Of a stretch of 64,000 nt of DNA, positions 1-11,278 are shown piece by piece. Under the pieces are notes generated by a model. That model had not been told where the DNA came from and did no database searches. It was given only the letters and a program-made list of their open reading frames with translations. The stretch comes from Agarophyton chilense (Eukaryota > Rhodophyta > Florideophyceae > Gracilariales > Gracilariaceae): the NCBI GenBank assembly GCA_030374765.1, contig JARGXX010000116.1:1025284-1089283 (forward strand), written 5' to 3'. The translations under genes were made by a program, and so were the position numbers. How positions within the stretch are numbered: position 1 is the first letter of the stretch; each line of letters starts with the position of its first letter.

Positions 1-2473
1 ATGACAAGCTATACCGCTATTGCGTGCCGACAACCGGTTAGGACCGAACGTGCACACTGGTGGAACACGTGGACTGCACGGATGCCGACGCTCGAGTACG
101 ATGCGTGCCACACGTGGCCCGAATTCTACCTAATGGTTAGTATTATTTAGTAATTTTGAGTATTTATTTAGCTACGCTATCGCTATTTAGTGTCTATTTT
201 TCGGGCGCGCGCCCACTGTCAGGGGCCGCGCACCACACTACTTAGGAGGTTGAGCACTGCTCCCCAGTAAATACCCTCTTGGGAGATCCCAAGGAAGGAG
301 TCTTGGCTCTGAACTTTTCGCCTTCGGCGCGTCTTCAACGCATACTGCGTGAGCGCCCGTCGCACGTTAGTTCATCCACCTCTCTGTCGACTAGAGTGCT
401 ACCTCACCGTGGGTTCATATTTAATCGCCGAAACTTGTCGTAGTCTCGCTCCTGTATAGGGTTTCGCCCCCGTTTTCCTCTTGTTCTCCTTTTAGGCTCT
501 CGTGATTGGCCGCCTCACTCACCGCGCTCGTCCCCCCTCATACGAGTATTTCCTCGCTCCTTTTCCGACAATCGCCGTGATACCGCTCCGCCTAGGATTG
601 GTCACATCCCGGACTGTGCCGTGCTCACCTAAACACTCTAGGTATACCCCGCCGGATTGGCCTCGGTCTTACAACCGACTTCGTCGTGCCTTTCCAGAGT
701 GGCTCTGTTTCTGTGCTCCGCTGGGACGCGTCTCCTCCGCCTGAGGCGTGTCTCTCAAGAGAGGAAAATCTCGAACATCTTCGTGGTGTCTCCGCTCCAA
801 GCGTTGTCCTACAGCGCGCGCCGTCTTGCCTGATCGTTCCCACGGCTCGACAACCGTTCAGGTATTGTTGCCCTTAATTGGCGGCGTCGCGACCGTAACC
901 GGGCTGTCCGGCTTTCCCTGAAGGTTTCCTGTCTTCTCGCTTTTTCGGGTTTGGTCTACCTTGTAGGGATTGACTCGTGGCGCCGGTGGGGCCTGAGCCT
1001 GCGTCGATACAACCATTGAGGTGTTGGCCTGGGTCCGTGGTGAAAGCTTCCGGTTGTGAGACCTTATTGGTGCTGAGCGGCCCCGTCGGTAATTACGCGA
1101 CCTTTTTCCGGTTTTGCATTCCGGTTTACCCTCAAGGCGATGACAGGATCGCGCCACCTCCACGCACGCGTTCGAACACATTGGGTACCACGTTGGTGCA
1201 CCTCGCGCCGCATCGTGGATTCGTCACCGATACCTCGAAGGGGTGAGTCGTCCCCACAAGCAGCACCAGCGCTCGAGAGACGTGAGATGCCAGTTACCAT
1301 TGAAATGGAAGAAGTCGGCGATTCCGAGGGGATTGATACCCCTGTAGTTATGCCTTTAACGTCGGATTGGTCCCGTTTCACGATACCTCAATGGACTGGA
1401 CCCGCTCGCGACCGCACGCCGGCCACTGTTATACCCGAAAGGTCGGTGTCGGTACTGAAGAGCAACGTCCTCCAGGGAGGTTTTTGGGGACTTAAGTTTT
1501 TTTCCGGAGCCTCCGGCGTGCAACCTCGTTATGAGTAGGAGTAATCCGTTTTCACGGCGTTGCCAGAACGCCGGTGATGCACCGGGGGGACCGGGTGCCA
1601 TACACGTGGCCGCAGCGCCCGCGCGACACGTGGCCGCCAGATTGGCTCCTTTGTTAGACGGACATTTAGCTATTTAGGATAGACTTTATTTATTATATTC
1701 TACGGTGACTACAGTACTTAGGCCGCTGGCCTCGCGGCCGCCGGTCCAGTAAAGTCTCCCCAACAAGGGTGATCTTGGTCTTCCAGATCTTGGCTCTGGG
1801 TCGAACCGCCTGCGCGAATATACGACTCCTTACGGAGGGATTTCCCGTGGTGCACGGCTTCCCAACCCCCTTGGACGTTCAAGCAGCCTTCGTGTGTTGG
1901 GTATCTATTCCCACTTTCGTGGTTCCGCCCGTGTATACGGTTTGCTACACCCGGCAGTGCCGGCTATTCCCGAGTCCCCTCTTGCGACTCGTGGTCAACC
2001 TCGCCCTCTTGCCTCCGTTCCCATTTTCCTTCCCTTTTCCTCCCCTTCATTGGGCAATTCCCGCTCTTGCGGCTCGCACTGACACCTGTCGTGCTCGCCA
2101 CTCTCGTGGGTTTTGCCTCCTCAGAGGATACGCAAGCACCGCTTCGGCGGATATTCTCGGCTTCTTTCAGCCTCCCTGCGCCCGTCGCGACGGTTCGGCT
2201 CCGGCTTACACCCGGCATTTCGCGCCGATCCCTGGGAGGGCTCTATCGCGCCGGTTACCTCGTGAGAGGAAGATCCGGACGTCTTCGTAGGTTTTCCCCC
2301 TTGGGGGCGTTGTCCTACAGGTACTACCGGAAAGGTTGGATCCGTTGGCCGTCTCCACAGAACGGACCGAGAATGCTCTACTTCAGAAGAATGAATACCC
2401 GCTGGTGTTCACCGCGGCGGTGGAGGTCGAGTCATCACCTCGTTCGTCGGGTTGAGCTACGGCCTTCCCAACC
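1..2473. repeat. Leader of the element A antisense gene, with a diverged ~1.5-kb tandem duplication
   Basis: No convincing long coding frame is present. Two diverged direct copies lie about 1.48-1.52 kb apart. Shared landmarks include CACGTGGCC near 110 and 1,628, TCTTGGCTCTG near 300 and 1,788, GAGAGGAA followed by a CTTCGT block near 758 and 2,264, and GCGTTGTCCTACAG at 801-814 and 2,307-2,320. Each copy holds a pyrimidine-rich tract (about 465-495 and 2,000-2,050). The region lies directly upstream of the plus-strand antisense ORF, so it could hold that gene's promoter or be decayed LTR material. Which of the two cannot be decided here. Confidence 0.5.
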
Positions 2474-4473
2474 ATGTCAGATAGCGGCGCATCTCGTGGC
2501 CGTGGACGCCGTGGTATTACCAATAGGGTGACTTCCTCGACTTTGCGAACGCCTACCAACATTGGGTTTCGCAGTATGCCTGTCCCTGCGACTCAGTTCT
2601 CCCCTAGGACTCCGGCTGACCCGTACCAACGCAGTGGTGGAATTTCTTCGACGACACAAACCAATTGGGCTCACAATCTCGAGTTTGGTGCGGCGGACCG
2701 GACGACGAGTCAGTATGGACCTTTCGGTATTACCTTCGACCAGGTGACGAACAATGACCTGTTGAAGCACAATTGGCCTGTGGCGGTTAGGAATTCGTCA
2801 TTGCCGACAGCTCTTACCAGACCACAATTGGATACCTACCTGGGTTTGTCCCGTTGGGACTGCGAGCGCCTTCGCTCCGTTCCCTTGCTCTTGAAGAAAC
2901 GGGACCAAGAGTCTCAACCTCGTCAGGGTCGACTGGAACGTTTCCAGAGTCGGCAGCGTCATACACCTTTCAGGTATTTCATCCCGCCGATATAGCCGAG
3001 CGACTTGCACTATGTGCGCATCGAACCGGAGCTGGATTATTACCGTCAATTGGTGATGCAAGTGTGCCACTACACGTCTATTCCGGAAACTTATCTTCCG
3101 GTTTCACCTTACTTGGTTTCCCTGAATCGGCCTTACACTACTATCAATTGGGCTGAGTGTAGTAGGTGGGGCGAGGATGCAGCGACGGAGAGTCGCGTTC
3201 GCACTCGCAACTCTTACACTCGCTTTATGCATATGTTTCATAACGTCGAGTACTTCTCACAACCTACGAAGGGCAGACGCGATTGGTACGTGCTTCGAAC
3301 AGAGTGGTGGGAGTCCTATGAGGTTCCGTTACCGCTGAGCGTGCCTAATCCGCCGGTTTTGGCGTACTTCGGTAGTCAGATTTCCCGGAACCTTGAGCGG
3401 TATTACCTCATTTGGTCGATTGCCCTCTCGGAGTGGACCGTGTTGGTTGCCATCCTGACTCTGGAGGCCGCCCGTTACGGTATCGATTGGGATTGTCACA
3501 ATCCCGACTCTGACATATACCGAGATGGTGTTCAACCTGTAGGTGGCATCTTCTTCATACCTCCGAGGGTTACCCAGGATGTTTTCCGATTTGGTTACGA
3601 GAACATCGTGGAGGGGACTGATTATACCGTGAAGTATTTGGGCTCGTATCTCGAGCAGAGCAATAATTACCATTGGGATTCCCATCAAGGTTGGGAGGCT
3701 TTCGATCCCGCAGCTTGGGAGATTTTGCCTCGCCCCGCCCAATATTATCCCGGGAAGCCTCCTGTTTATGGAGCTCCCGCGAGCCCCGAAACTTATCACG
3801 GTACTGTGGAGACACCAGTTGGTCGTTATGCTGGTCCCTTCCCGTCCGAGCCGTTACCTCAAGGTCGTAAGTCGCCTACCCCTACGGGTGTGACTCCTAC
3901 TCAACCGAGCTCCTCGCGGGTTGCTGGTCCGGTTCGACCTCTGTTGGCGGGTATTGCTCGTCCTCCGCCTCAACCTTTGATCGATTCTCCGGCCGTGGTC
4001 GGTTTGCTGGCCCGAATTTGCCAGTCTTGCGTCACCAACTTTCAGAAGACTGGGCCTACCTCCGTGTTTGCTGCATTAACGCTCCTTGAAGGTTTGCTGC
4101 CGCACCATGCGCAATACATGAAGGTGCTGAACCAACTGGTGAGTTCCGGAATCAGCTCCAGTTGGACATGTACCAACTGGCCACCCGTCAGGTTTCCAAT
4201 CTGGCAAGCGTCTCTGCTGCTGCGCCATGTGATCCTTTGACAAATTCCCTTCTAGTTGCTAACTTGAACCCTGCGGTTTTGCAACCTGCTCCGGCGGTTC
4301 CTTTCGTTCATCCTGTTTTGGTTTCGACTCCTCTCCCCAGTGGCGGGGCTACCGCTCCTTCGATACCTCTTAGGTCGATGGCTCCTAGCATTTCTGCAGG
4401 TTTTCCTCCGTGGGCAGTCCATAACACGGGTCCTCCTGCTTCCATTGCTACTGAACTGACAGGTCCTTCTTAA
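2474..4473 (+). pseudogene. Antisense-ORF protein (aORF) of element A
   Basis: This reading frame runs opposite to gag-pol and ends 158 bp from the end of pol, tail to tail. It starts at the ATG at 2,474 (Ser/Arg/Gly-rich N terminus) and continues in one frame to about 4,160, interrupted by a single TAG at 2,993-2,995. It then continues after a one-base shift to 4,473. The restored length would be roughly 660 residues. The middle contains hydrophobic and aromatic stretches, with motifs DLHYVRIEPE, VLAYFGSQIS, ARYGIDW and FIPPRV. The C-terminal third is Pro/Ser-rich, followed by a short helical segment (QLDMYQLATRQVSNL). I recognise no known family. The same motifs recur in the antisense ORFs of elements B and B2 (DMPYVRCEEE, VVAYHSSQL, KKYGVRD, LIPFPGIM), so this is a conserved element-encoded protein and not a chance ORF. 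Its function is unknown. Confidence 0.7.
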
Positions 4474-4631
4474 AGTAAATTGTTGTCTCTTCATGTCTCC
4501 TCTACTGTTACATTCTGTTTCTTTCGTGTCCTCCCTTGTAGGTAATCTGACACGCATATGCGTCCACCTTCTACGGAGAACGACGTCTTTTCTCCCCCTT
4601 CCTTAGGCCTGAGTACCACGAAGGTCTAAGG

Positions 4632-6665
4632 TTAGCCGTCTGCAGTCATCGGCTCGTTGCGACGGCGCCAATACCTGACACGGAAGTGTGGGGGTATTGC
4701 GGCTGGGGGTTCGAGGGTGTCCCTTTCTGGGCCCCAGCCGTACCACTTGAAGGTGTACTTCAGACCATTGTAGGTTCGCGTGTGGCCCACAAGACGGTCA
4801 ACGGGAAATTCCTCTGAGGTTTGGTCCTGATCTTTCGGGGGAACGCCACCTCGAGGGTTCATATGCTGCGAGTTTTAAGCTTCGCGTGTGGGAGCCAGGT
4901 CGGGAGCTCCCGCTGTTACCTTTTGAGGTTGTATTTCTGTCCCTGTTAGAGGGTTGCAATCCGGATCATCCCTTGGTAGGTCATTGTTCACCTCAATTGA
5001 GGTGGGGTTCTCCGAGGGTCGAGTACGCAGGGCCACAGCTCTGGGCTCTCGAGCTGAGGTGTCCGCCTCCATGCGATGTTGAACCGTTCCAGGTGCTACC
5101 GTAATACGGTCGATTGATATCGTATTCGGTATTCCATTTTGTTCAACCGTAACGGTGTGGTCTGATGCCTTCCATACCTTATAAGGTCCCACTGATTTCG
5201 GTAAAAGCTTCGAATTGATATCTCTATCAATAGCTTCATCTTTCGCTTCATCACCCGGTCGTGGTCTTTCACCTGAAGGTGGGTTGTCTATGAAGATATA
5301 TTGTCCCGAAGATAAGGAGACCACTTTGGTTATCCTACGGTCGCAGTCGGCCTTGTACCGCTTCTGGGCTGCAGTGAGGCGGCTCTCTGCATGTTTGAGA
5401 GCCCACCTCAACCTCACAAGAGTATTTCGCTTGACTTGGGCAGGGGTCAGTGTGCCAGCTGCAGTGCTGGTGGTATGATCTCCCTGCACTACAATACCTG
5501 GGGGGTGTCGCGAAAGAACCAAATCAAAGGGAGTGGTCTGCGTTGAAAGGTGTACCTGAAGGTTATAGGGGTAGGTGAGCGGTTGCCCCAGCTCATCCCA
5601 CCCAGTTTGGTGCTCTTCCGTATAGTGTCGTAGCCTTGATACCAATGTGTGGTTAAAGAGCTCGACCTCTCCGTTCGTCTGCGGGTGGTAGGCAGTACTG
5701 AAATAGTGCTTGATACCCAAGAGGTTACAGACCGCTTCGAAGAACTTAGATGCCAGGTTTGAACCATTATCGGTAAGTAGGTACAGTGGTGCACCATACG
5801 GGTAGACCCAATTGTTGAGGAACGCGATCGCCAGCGTGGTTGACTTCTTCTCCTCTAAAAGTATCGCTCTCGTGAGCTTCGAGAACCTGTCGGTGATTAC
5901 TAGAATGTGCTGATACCCATTCTTGGTTTTGGAAAGTGGTTTTAGAAGGTCTATCGCAACAAACTCCAGTGGACCCGCTGCTGGAAACAGCTTGAGGTAC
6001 TTTCGATGCTTTCGAATACTACCGCAGGTACGAATACAATATTCGCAGTGACCTACAAAGGAATAGACATCATGGGCCATATGAGGCCAATTGAACTGTT
6101 GCCTCAAGGTGTAATACATCCTGGTGGCGCCGAGGTGTCCCGATAGTCGCGGGTAGTGCGCAAGATACAAGACTCTCTGGCACAGCGCCTTCGGAACCAT
6201 CTTTTGAAGGCTACCGTCCAACGTTGACCTTCTCAAGATGTATCCATTGTGGTCCACATCGAATGGTGATCCTTTGAAACCAATTTGGTCAGCCAGGGTT
6301 CTGCAGTACGCATCCTGGGCCTGTTCTCGTAGAAATTCCTCTCGGGTTACGAGCAGGGCGTTCGTTTCCTCTAGGGTCAGTATCTGCGTGGCCATGTCGG
6401 TGTTCCGCAAGGCACCTTCTTCAGGGAAGTCCCAACATCCTTCTGGGTGTTCGCCGGTACCATTTTGGTTTGATGACACCAAAAAGCAAGGGATATCATC
6501 TTCCACCGGTTCTGTCTCCAACCCTGAGTTGTTGAAGCGTGACATAGTATCAGCTATGTTGTGCTTGATACCTGGACGGTACTGTACGTCGTATTCAAAC
6601 TCCGACAGTCTCAACCTCCAACAGGCCATTCTACCAGACGCATCTGCGAGTCCGAAGATCTGCCT
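4632..6665 (-). pseudogene. Element A integrase with C-terminal chromodomain
   Basis: The segment begins with the end of RNase H (PGIKHNIADTMSR). It continues with the integrase HHCC zinc finger (H-x-x-x-x-x-x-H in HYPRLSGH, then CEYCIRTC) and the catalytic core, with Asp in FVAIDLL, Asp in LLTDNGS and Glu in TNGEVELF, so the DDE triad is present. An Ala/Arg-rich linker precedes a chromodomain at 4,632-4,862 (VDRLVGHTRTYNG, FKWYGWGPERDTLEP, RYWRRR) that keeps its aromatic residues. A TAA at 4,875-4,877 separates integrase from chromodomain. Integrase joins element cDNA to the host chromosome; chromodomains of chromoviruses direct insertion to marked heterochromatin in characterised cases. Confidence 0.85.
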
Positions 6666-7304
6666 TTAGGCGTCGTGGTCCGTGCGCAATGTAAAGCGCT
6701 CCCCATAAAGGTATGGAAGGAGCATCAACATGCTCCACACTACTGCTAGACATTCCTTCTCGGATACCGTGTAGTTCTGTTCCGCCTCATTCATAGCGCG
6801 GTTCCAGTATCTTATAGGTAATTTTTCTACGTTGTGCTGCTCCTGCATGAGACGACAACCAATTTGGGCTTGGAATGCATCTGTATCCAACGTGTACGGG
6901 AGAACTGTTTTCGGTAATGCTAAGATTGGTGGCGCCAACAGCGCTCGTTTCAATTCCTCAAAGTTGTCCATTTCTTCGTTCGATAGATTCTCAAACGGTT
7001 CAGGTTCACCTTTCTGGAGCTTCTTGTTGAGGGGAGCCGCTATGTTCGCGAATCCCTTCACGAAGCGACGATTGACGTTATATGAACCTATAAAGGATCT
7101 TAATTCTGTCTGGGATCGTGGCAACTTGACCTCCTGTACGCCTCTAATGTTGCTCAGCGAAACCTCTAGCGTACCAGGGCGTATGACGTGGCCCAGGTAT
7201 TCAACCGTTCTGGTAAAGAAGACGCATTTGCGTAGCTTCAGCGTCACCCCCGCCTCGGCTAGGAGGGTTAGTACGGTGCGTACGTGTGAAAAGTGCTCTT
7301 CTAT
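6666..7304 (-). pseudogene. Element A RT connection and RNase H segment
   Basis: It continues the RT frame after the TAG at 7,305-7,307 and ends at a TAA (6,666-6,668). The connection region contains LRKCVFF, VEYLGHVI and SFIGSYNVNRRF. RNase H residues visible are YTLDTDAF (first catalytic Asp region), VSEKECLAVVW (catalytic Glu) and LRTDHDA (Asp). RNase H removes the RNA template strand during reverse transcription. The segment lies between RT and integrase, as in all Ty3/gypsy elements. Only nonsense lesions separate it from its neighbours, so the original was one polyprotein. Confidence 0.85.
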
Positions 7305-8417
7305 CTATCTGGAATAGATGATTACATCATCGATGTATACCAAGGCGGTTGTCCATTTAACCTTCGAAAGGATGATGTCCAGCGCCCTTTGAAAGGTGGC
7401 TGGAGCATTGCGCAACCCGAAAGGCATCTGCGTGAAGCGAAACAAACCTGCATGGCACGTGAAGGTCGTTTTGTCTCGATCTTCGTCACCTACGGGTACC
7501 TGCCAATAACCACAATTGGCATCCAACGTGGTAAATATCTGGGCATCTCCCAAGGAGTCGATGCACTCATCCATTCTAGGTGTCGGGTACGAATCCCTGA
7601 TGGTCACGCTATTGAGCCTCCTGTAGTCTACACAAAACTTCATACGGTTATCCCCTTTCTTCTGAACCAGAACCACGGGACTAGCCCAAGCTGAGTTGGC
7701 TGGTTCAATTACCCCTTCTTGGAGCATTCGCTCCTCTTCTTTGAGTTCTATTTCTCTCGCCTTCCGACCTGCACGGTATGGTTGTTGATATATCGGCTTC
7801 GAGTCAGGGAGGAGCTCGATGGGATGCTGTGTGGCCTTAATTTGGCCCAGATGGCCTGACCACATGGTTTCGAACTCCTCCAGAAGGTCGATAATACGGC
7901 CCCGCCGTTCGCCGTTATCTTCACCGATCTGGACTGTATCTTGCCATTGCCTCCCAGGGCCATGTTCCTTTTCTTTGTCTACCGATGCCTTATCGGTTAG
8001 CTTTGCTTCCAAGTTGGTACTTATCGATACCTTTGTGGTTGTGGACGCATTTGCGCAACCCCCTTCCTTATCGAAGGCGACCTCGCCGAGATCAGTGTGA
8101 GATACGGTGAAGATCCCTTGTGGTGCCTGTAGTGCTATGCCAACATTTGTATTTTTCGGCAACCTCACGTCATGACTGCTGAAGTTGCTGAGACACATTT
8201 TAAAGGGATGATTTGGGATGTTGTCGACAATCCAGTTGGCCATCAAGGTGAGGTGTCGATGTCCTAACCTCGAATGGTTTTGTAATATGACCATCCCGGG
8301 GGTCGCACACGACACCGGTACCAATATTTGGTGCATTGGCGGGATAACAACCTGTTTGGTAATGCGCACTTTGTTGGAAACTGTTTCGGTGGATATTTTC
8401 TTTTTCTTTTTGACGAA
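7305..8417 (-). pseudogene. Element A reverse transcriptase
   Basis: All hallmark Ty3/gypsy RT motifs are visible: WASPVVLVQKK, FCVDYRRLN, PTPRMDECIDSLG, TTLDANCGYWQV, FTQMPFGLRNAPATFQ and the catalytic YIDD in LVYIDDVIIYSR. The active-site residues are intact. The N-terminal part before RT is the usual linker following protease. A TGA at 8,418-8,420 precedes it and a TAG at 7,305-7,307 follows the YIDD box, so the copy cannot make full-length polyprotein without readthrough. Confidence 0.9.
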
Positions 8418-8921
8418 TCATCTCCGTTTGGTTTCCGTATGACCTAAAATCGCAATTCGTCCCCCGTGACGTAGGGCGACGGTATGGGAACCAGGAAGTA
8501 TTGCTTTGCCATGTCTGTCGATGAAGTTCGTACCTAGTAGGCAGTCTGTTGGTAAACGGTCGACAACAAAGAATTGCAGTCTTACCTTGAGGTGTCCGAG
8601 CTGCACCACAGTGGTGAGCATACCTCGAAGGTTAAATGGGCGCTCATTTGCATCCACCAGCGGGTTGTTGTCGGGAGGTCGGCTCAAGTTCCGAAGTACC
8701 GCCTCAGGTATGACGCGGTAGTTCAGGACGTTTGGGCCGGCCCCCGTATCAAGCACGCAGGTGACCGGAACCTCAAGGCGATCGGAGAAACACATTGGAG
8801 CACGTACGTTATAGTTGTTGTTCTTCATATGACAAACCGGACCGGGTTGTGACGTGTTCTCTTCCACCTTCAAGGTTCTGGGTATCGATTGGCCTTCCCC
8901 TTGTAGGTTGAGTTTGGCCAT
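8418..8921 (-). pseudogene. Element A retropepsin (aspartic protease), start of pol
   Basis: The catalytic motif VLDTGAGPN and the downstream flap and core motif CLLGTNFIDRH identify a retroviral-type aspartic protease that matures Gag and Pol. The ATG at 8,919-8,921 overlaps the gag stop codon in the sequence TAATG. Pol would therefore start by termination-reinitiation or separate initiation and not by readthrough. The frame ends at the TGA at 8,418 and RT continues in the same frame beyond it. Confidence 0.85.
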
Positions 8922-11131
8922 TACGCCAACCGTTCGGTTTTTTCCTCCTGTACGGGAGGGGTTGAGTCCAAGTTTGGTGTTTCCTCGATGGTATTGACCT
9001 GTAACGGTGTACGGGGCTGGAACCCATTTGGTACTTGCGTTGAAGACCCATAGAGGCGTAGGTGATTCTGCATGCGAGCCTGAATCAACTGGTTTCTCAT
9101 CCCTGGAGGTAAGTTAGTGCAATTGTTTGCCAAATGGACTGTCGCGAGACAAACCCAGTAAACAAGGCCTCAAGTTTGGGGTTCTCGCGTTACCATTGAG
9201 GGGGGCTTCGAAACCTGGTTGGTAGGAGCAATGGCGTAGGATGTGGGTGGTGAGTTATGGGAGCTCGCTCCTGGCATCCTATGCGAGCGCACCGAACTTG
9301 GCGGCGATTGTACCGGGTTTGGTGTGCGCGTTGACGACCAATTTCCTACCGTCGAAGGTTTCGGGAACCGCCCCTGGGTCTCTATCAAGTTGATAGCGCT
9401 CCCTGTAGGTACTTTGACGTGCGAGCTACCCTCTGAAGTTGTGGTATCATCAATTCCCAAGACCGACCTTTTTGGTTTATCCTTAGAGGTTCGAGGCACG
9501 GCTGGTCTGTTTCCCAGCCGAAGGGTTTCTCCAAGGCCCTGGGAGTATCGAGCCAGCCCATTGTAGTCTACCTTTCGGTTAGTGGCCAGGTAGTCGCGTA
9601 CCTGGGAACGGATCGCTTTGTCGACATTGTCGGCAAATAGCGACTTTCACCGAGAGGTAGTAAACACATTACCACAGCGGGTGGCCAGATTCAACAGCGC
9701 GAGCGAAAACTCCGATTCGCTTTGCCCAGACCTTTGATAGTAGGCGAGGACTTCCGAATAAGCCTCTTGGATAACCTCATCGGTGGCATATGTTTCCAAA
9801 AAGAAATTGACCACTTCTGGGTATGACTCCAACATCTCTGTGCCATCCTCATCCATCGCTAAGGTACTGCCGCGAGGCCTACCCTGCATCAAGTAGTATG
9901 CTTGTCCTCTCAGGTAAAACTGAAATAGCCACATCGCAGCGCCCTCGGAAAACCCTTTTTGGTCACATGCAAGCTTGAACTTCTGTAGAAACTCAATTAC
10001 CGCAATAGGATCCGCACCTGTGAAGGTGGTGTCACCCATTTGGAAGCTGAGCTTCTTGTGGTGCCTAATAATCTTCTGAGCAACCTCTTGGATGTATTCA
10101 GAAGACTTGATGTTCAACCGATAAGTCCTGTAATCAATCGCTTTGGTGAACATTTCGTTCAACGGTTGGTGCACCTTCAGGTCCATTTCGGTATCCGACG
10201 CAGAGTCGGGCGACTCATTGTATCGCTTTTTACCCTTTCGGTTCTTTTTCGACGACTTCTTCGTCGACCTGTTCGTTTTCTTCTTCTTCTTACATTCACG
10301 GTCATCATCCGACGATGAACTCGTATCGGAACTGGAGTCTGACGAGTCGGGGTCTGAAACATCCTCTAGATTCTTTCCCCTATTCGTCCTCCGCTTCTTC
10401 CCTTTTCGGTTTCTTCGTCGCTCATCCGATGAGTCAGACGAATCGTCCTTGGGACCACTTCCATCGGTATCCTTTTGAACGAAACCAGTAATTGGGGGCA
10501 GGTAAATGTCTTTAGGATCTACCTTCCCCGGGACCTTTTGACTCTGCCTTGGACCTTGTAGGTACTCACTATCAGTATGTAAGTGTTTCGAATGGGTGGA
10601 ATGACCCATTTGGAACCCTTGTGAAATGCGCTTTGCGATGTTCACCTGCGTAGGTTGGGATTCTGTGAATCCCTCGGAAACCCATAGGTCCTGCACAGCG
10701 CCGTAAACATGCTCCCTAGCATCTGTAAAGAGATACTGTTTCACCATTTCAGGTATCCTGTCTGATAGCTCTTGAGCTGCTCGATAAACCACAATACGGG
10801 TAAATGCATCGACGTCCATTGAGGGCGGAACCATCTGGGTATCCGACTTCTCCTTTACGGTTAATGCATCCTCGACCGCGAGGGTGACGAGCGCTGTCGC
10901 TCGCTCTTCGAGCTGAGGCCATAGCTCCTCCGTTGCAATCTCAATTGGTAATTCCCTTTGAGGTTCCGTTGCCATAGGCGGCGGACAATGTACCTTTACG
11001 GTTTTAGCTCGAGGGTGCCGGAGCAGCTCCTCGGGGGTTTCCAGAATCGGTTGAGCCGATGGGGCTCCTTTAAGACATTTATGGCTTGGCGAAGTGCTTG
11101 CCTCACGCGTATTCCGTTTACGTCGTTCCAT
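8921..11131 (-). pseudogene. Element A gag
   Basis: I place the start at the ATG at 11,129-11,131 (MERRKRN), about 130 nt inside the primer site; upstream codons are open but lack an ATG. The frame reaches the TAA at 8,921-8,923 with two in-frame TGA codons (9,647 and 9,170). The middle is a long Ser/Asp/Lys-rich tract (about 10,180-10,450), followed by a helical capsid-like region with FLQKFKLACDQKGFSEGA, AMWLFQFYLRGQAYY, FFLETYATDEV and FSLALLNLATRCGNVF. These match the gypsy Gag capsid fold pattern seen also in element B. No clear CCHC knuckle was found. Gag builds the virus-like particle that packages the RNA. Confidence 0.75.
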
Positions 11132-11257
11132 TTGTGACCAATAGTGGTATCCTGTATTGCTTTGCCGGATTTCCTGAAACCGAATAGGTATACGAGCGTC
11201 CAATCCTTCTTGGAATCTCGTGTGAACCGTGAAGGTACGCCGAAACCTAAAAATACT

Positions 11258-11275
11258 TTCCAAGTCAGGAGACCA
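11258..11275 (-). other. Element A primer-binding site
   Basis: Reading the minus strand, the LTR ends in ...GACA, followed by TTT and then TGGTCTCCTGACTTGG. The TGG complements a tRNA CCA end, and the TGGTCTCC start matches the equivalent position of element B. It fixes the inner edge of the 5' LTR. Confidence 0.65.
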
Positions 11276-11278
11276 AAA

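Noticed and set aside
7293..7694. Plus-strand 133-residue ORF within the RT of element A
   Set aside because: It is antisense to the best-conserved RT motifs, so its openness reflects sense-strand constraint.
10040..10478. Plus-strand ORFs rich in Phe and Arg opposite element A gag
   Set aside because: Shadows of the Ser/Asp/Lys-rich gag tract on the minus strand.
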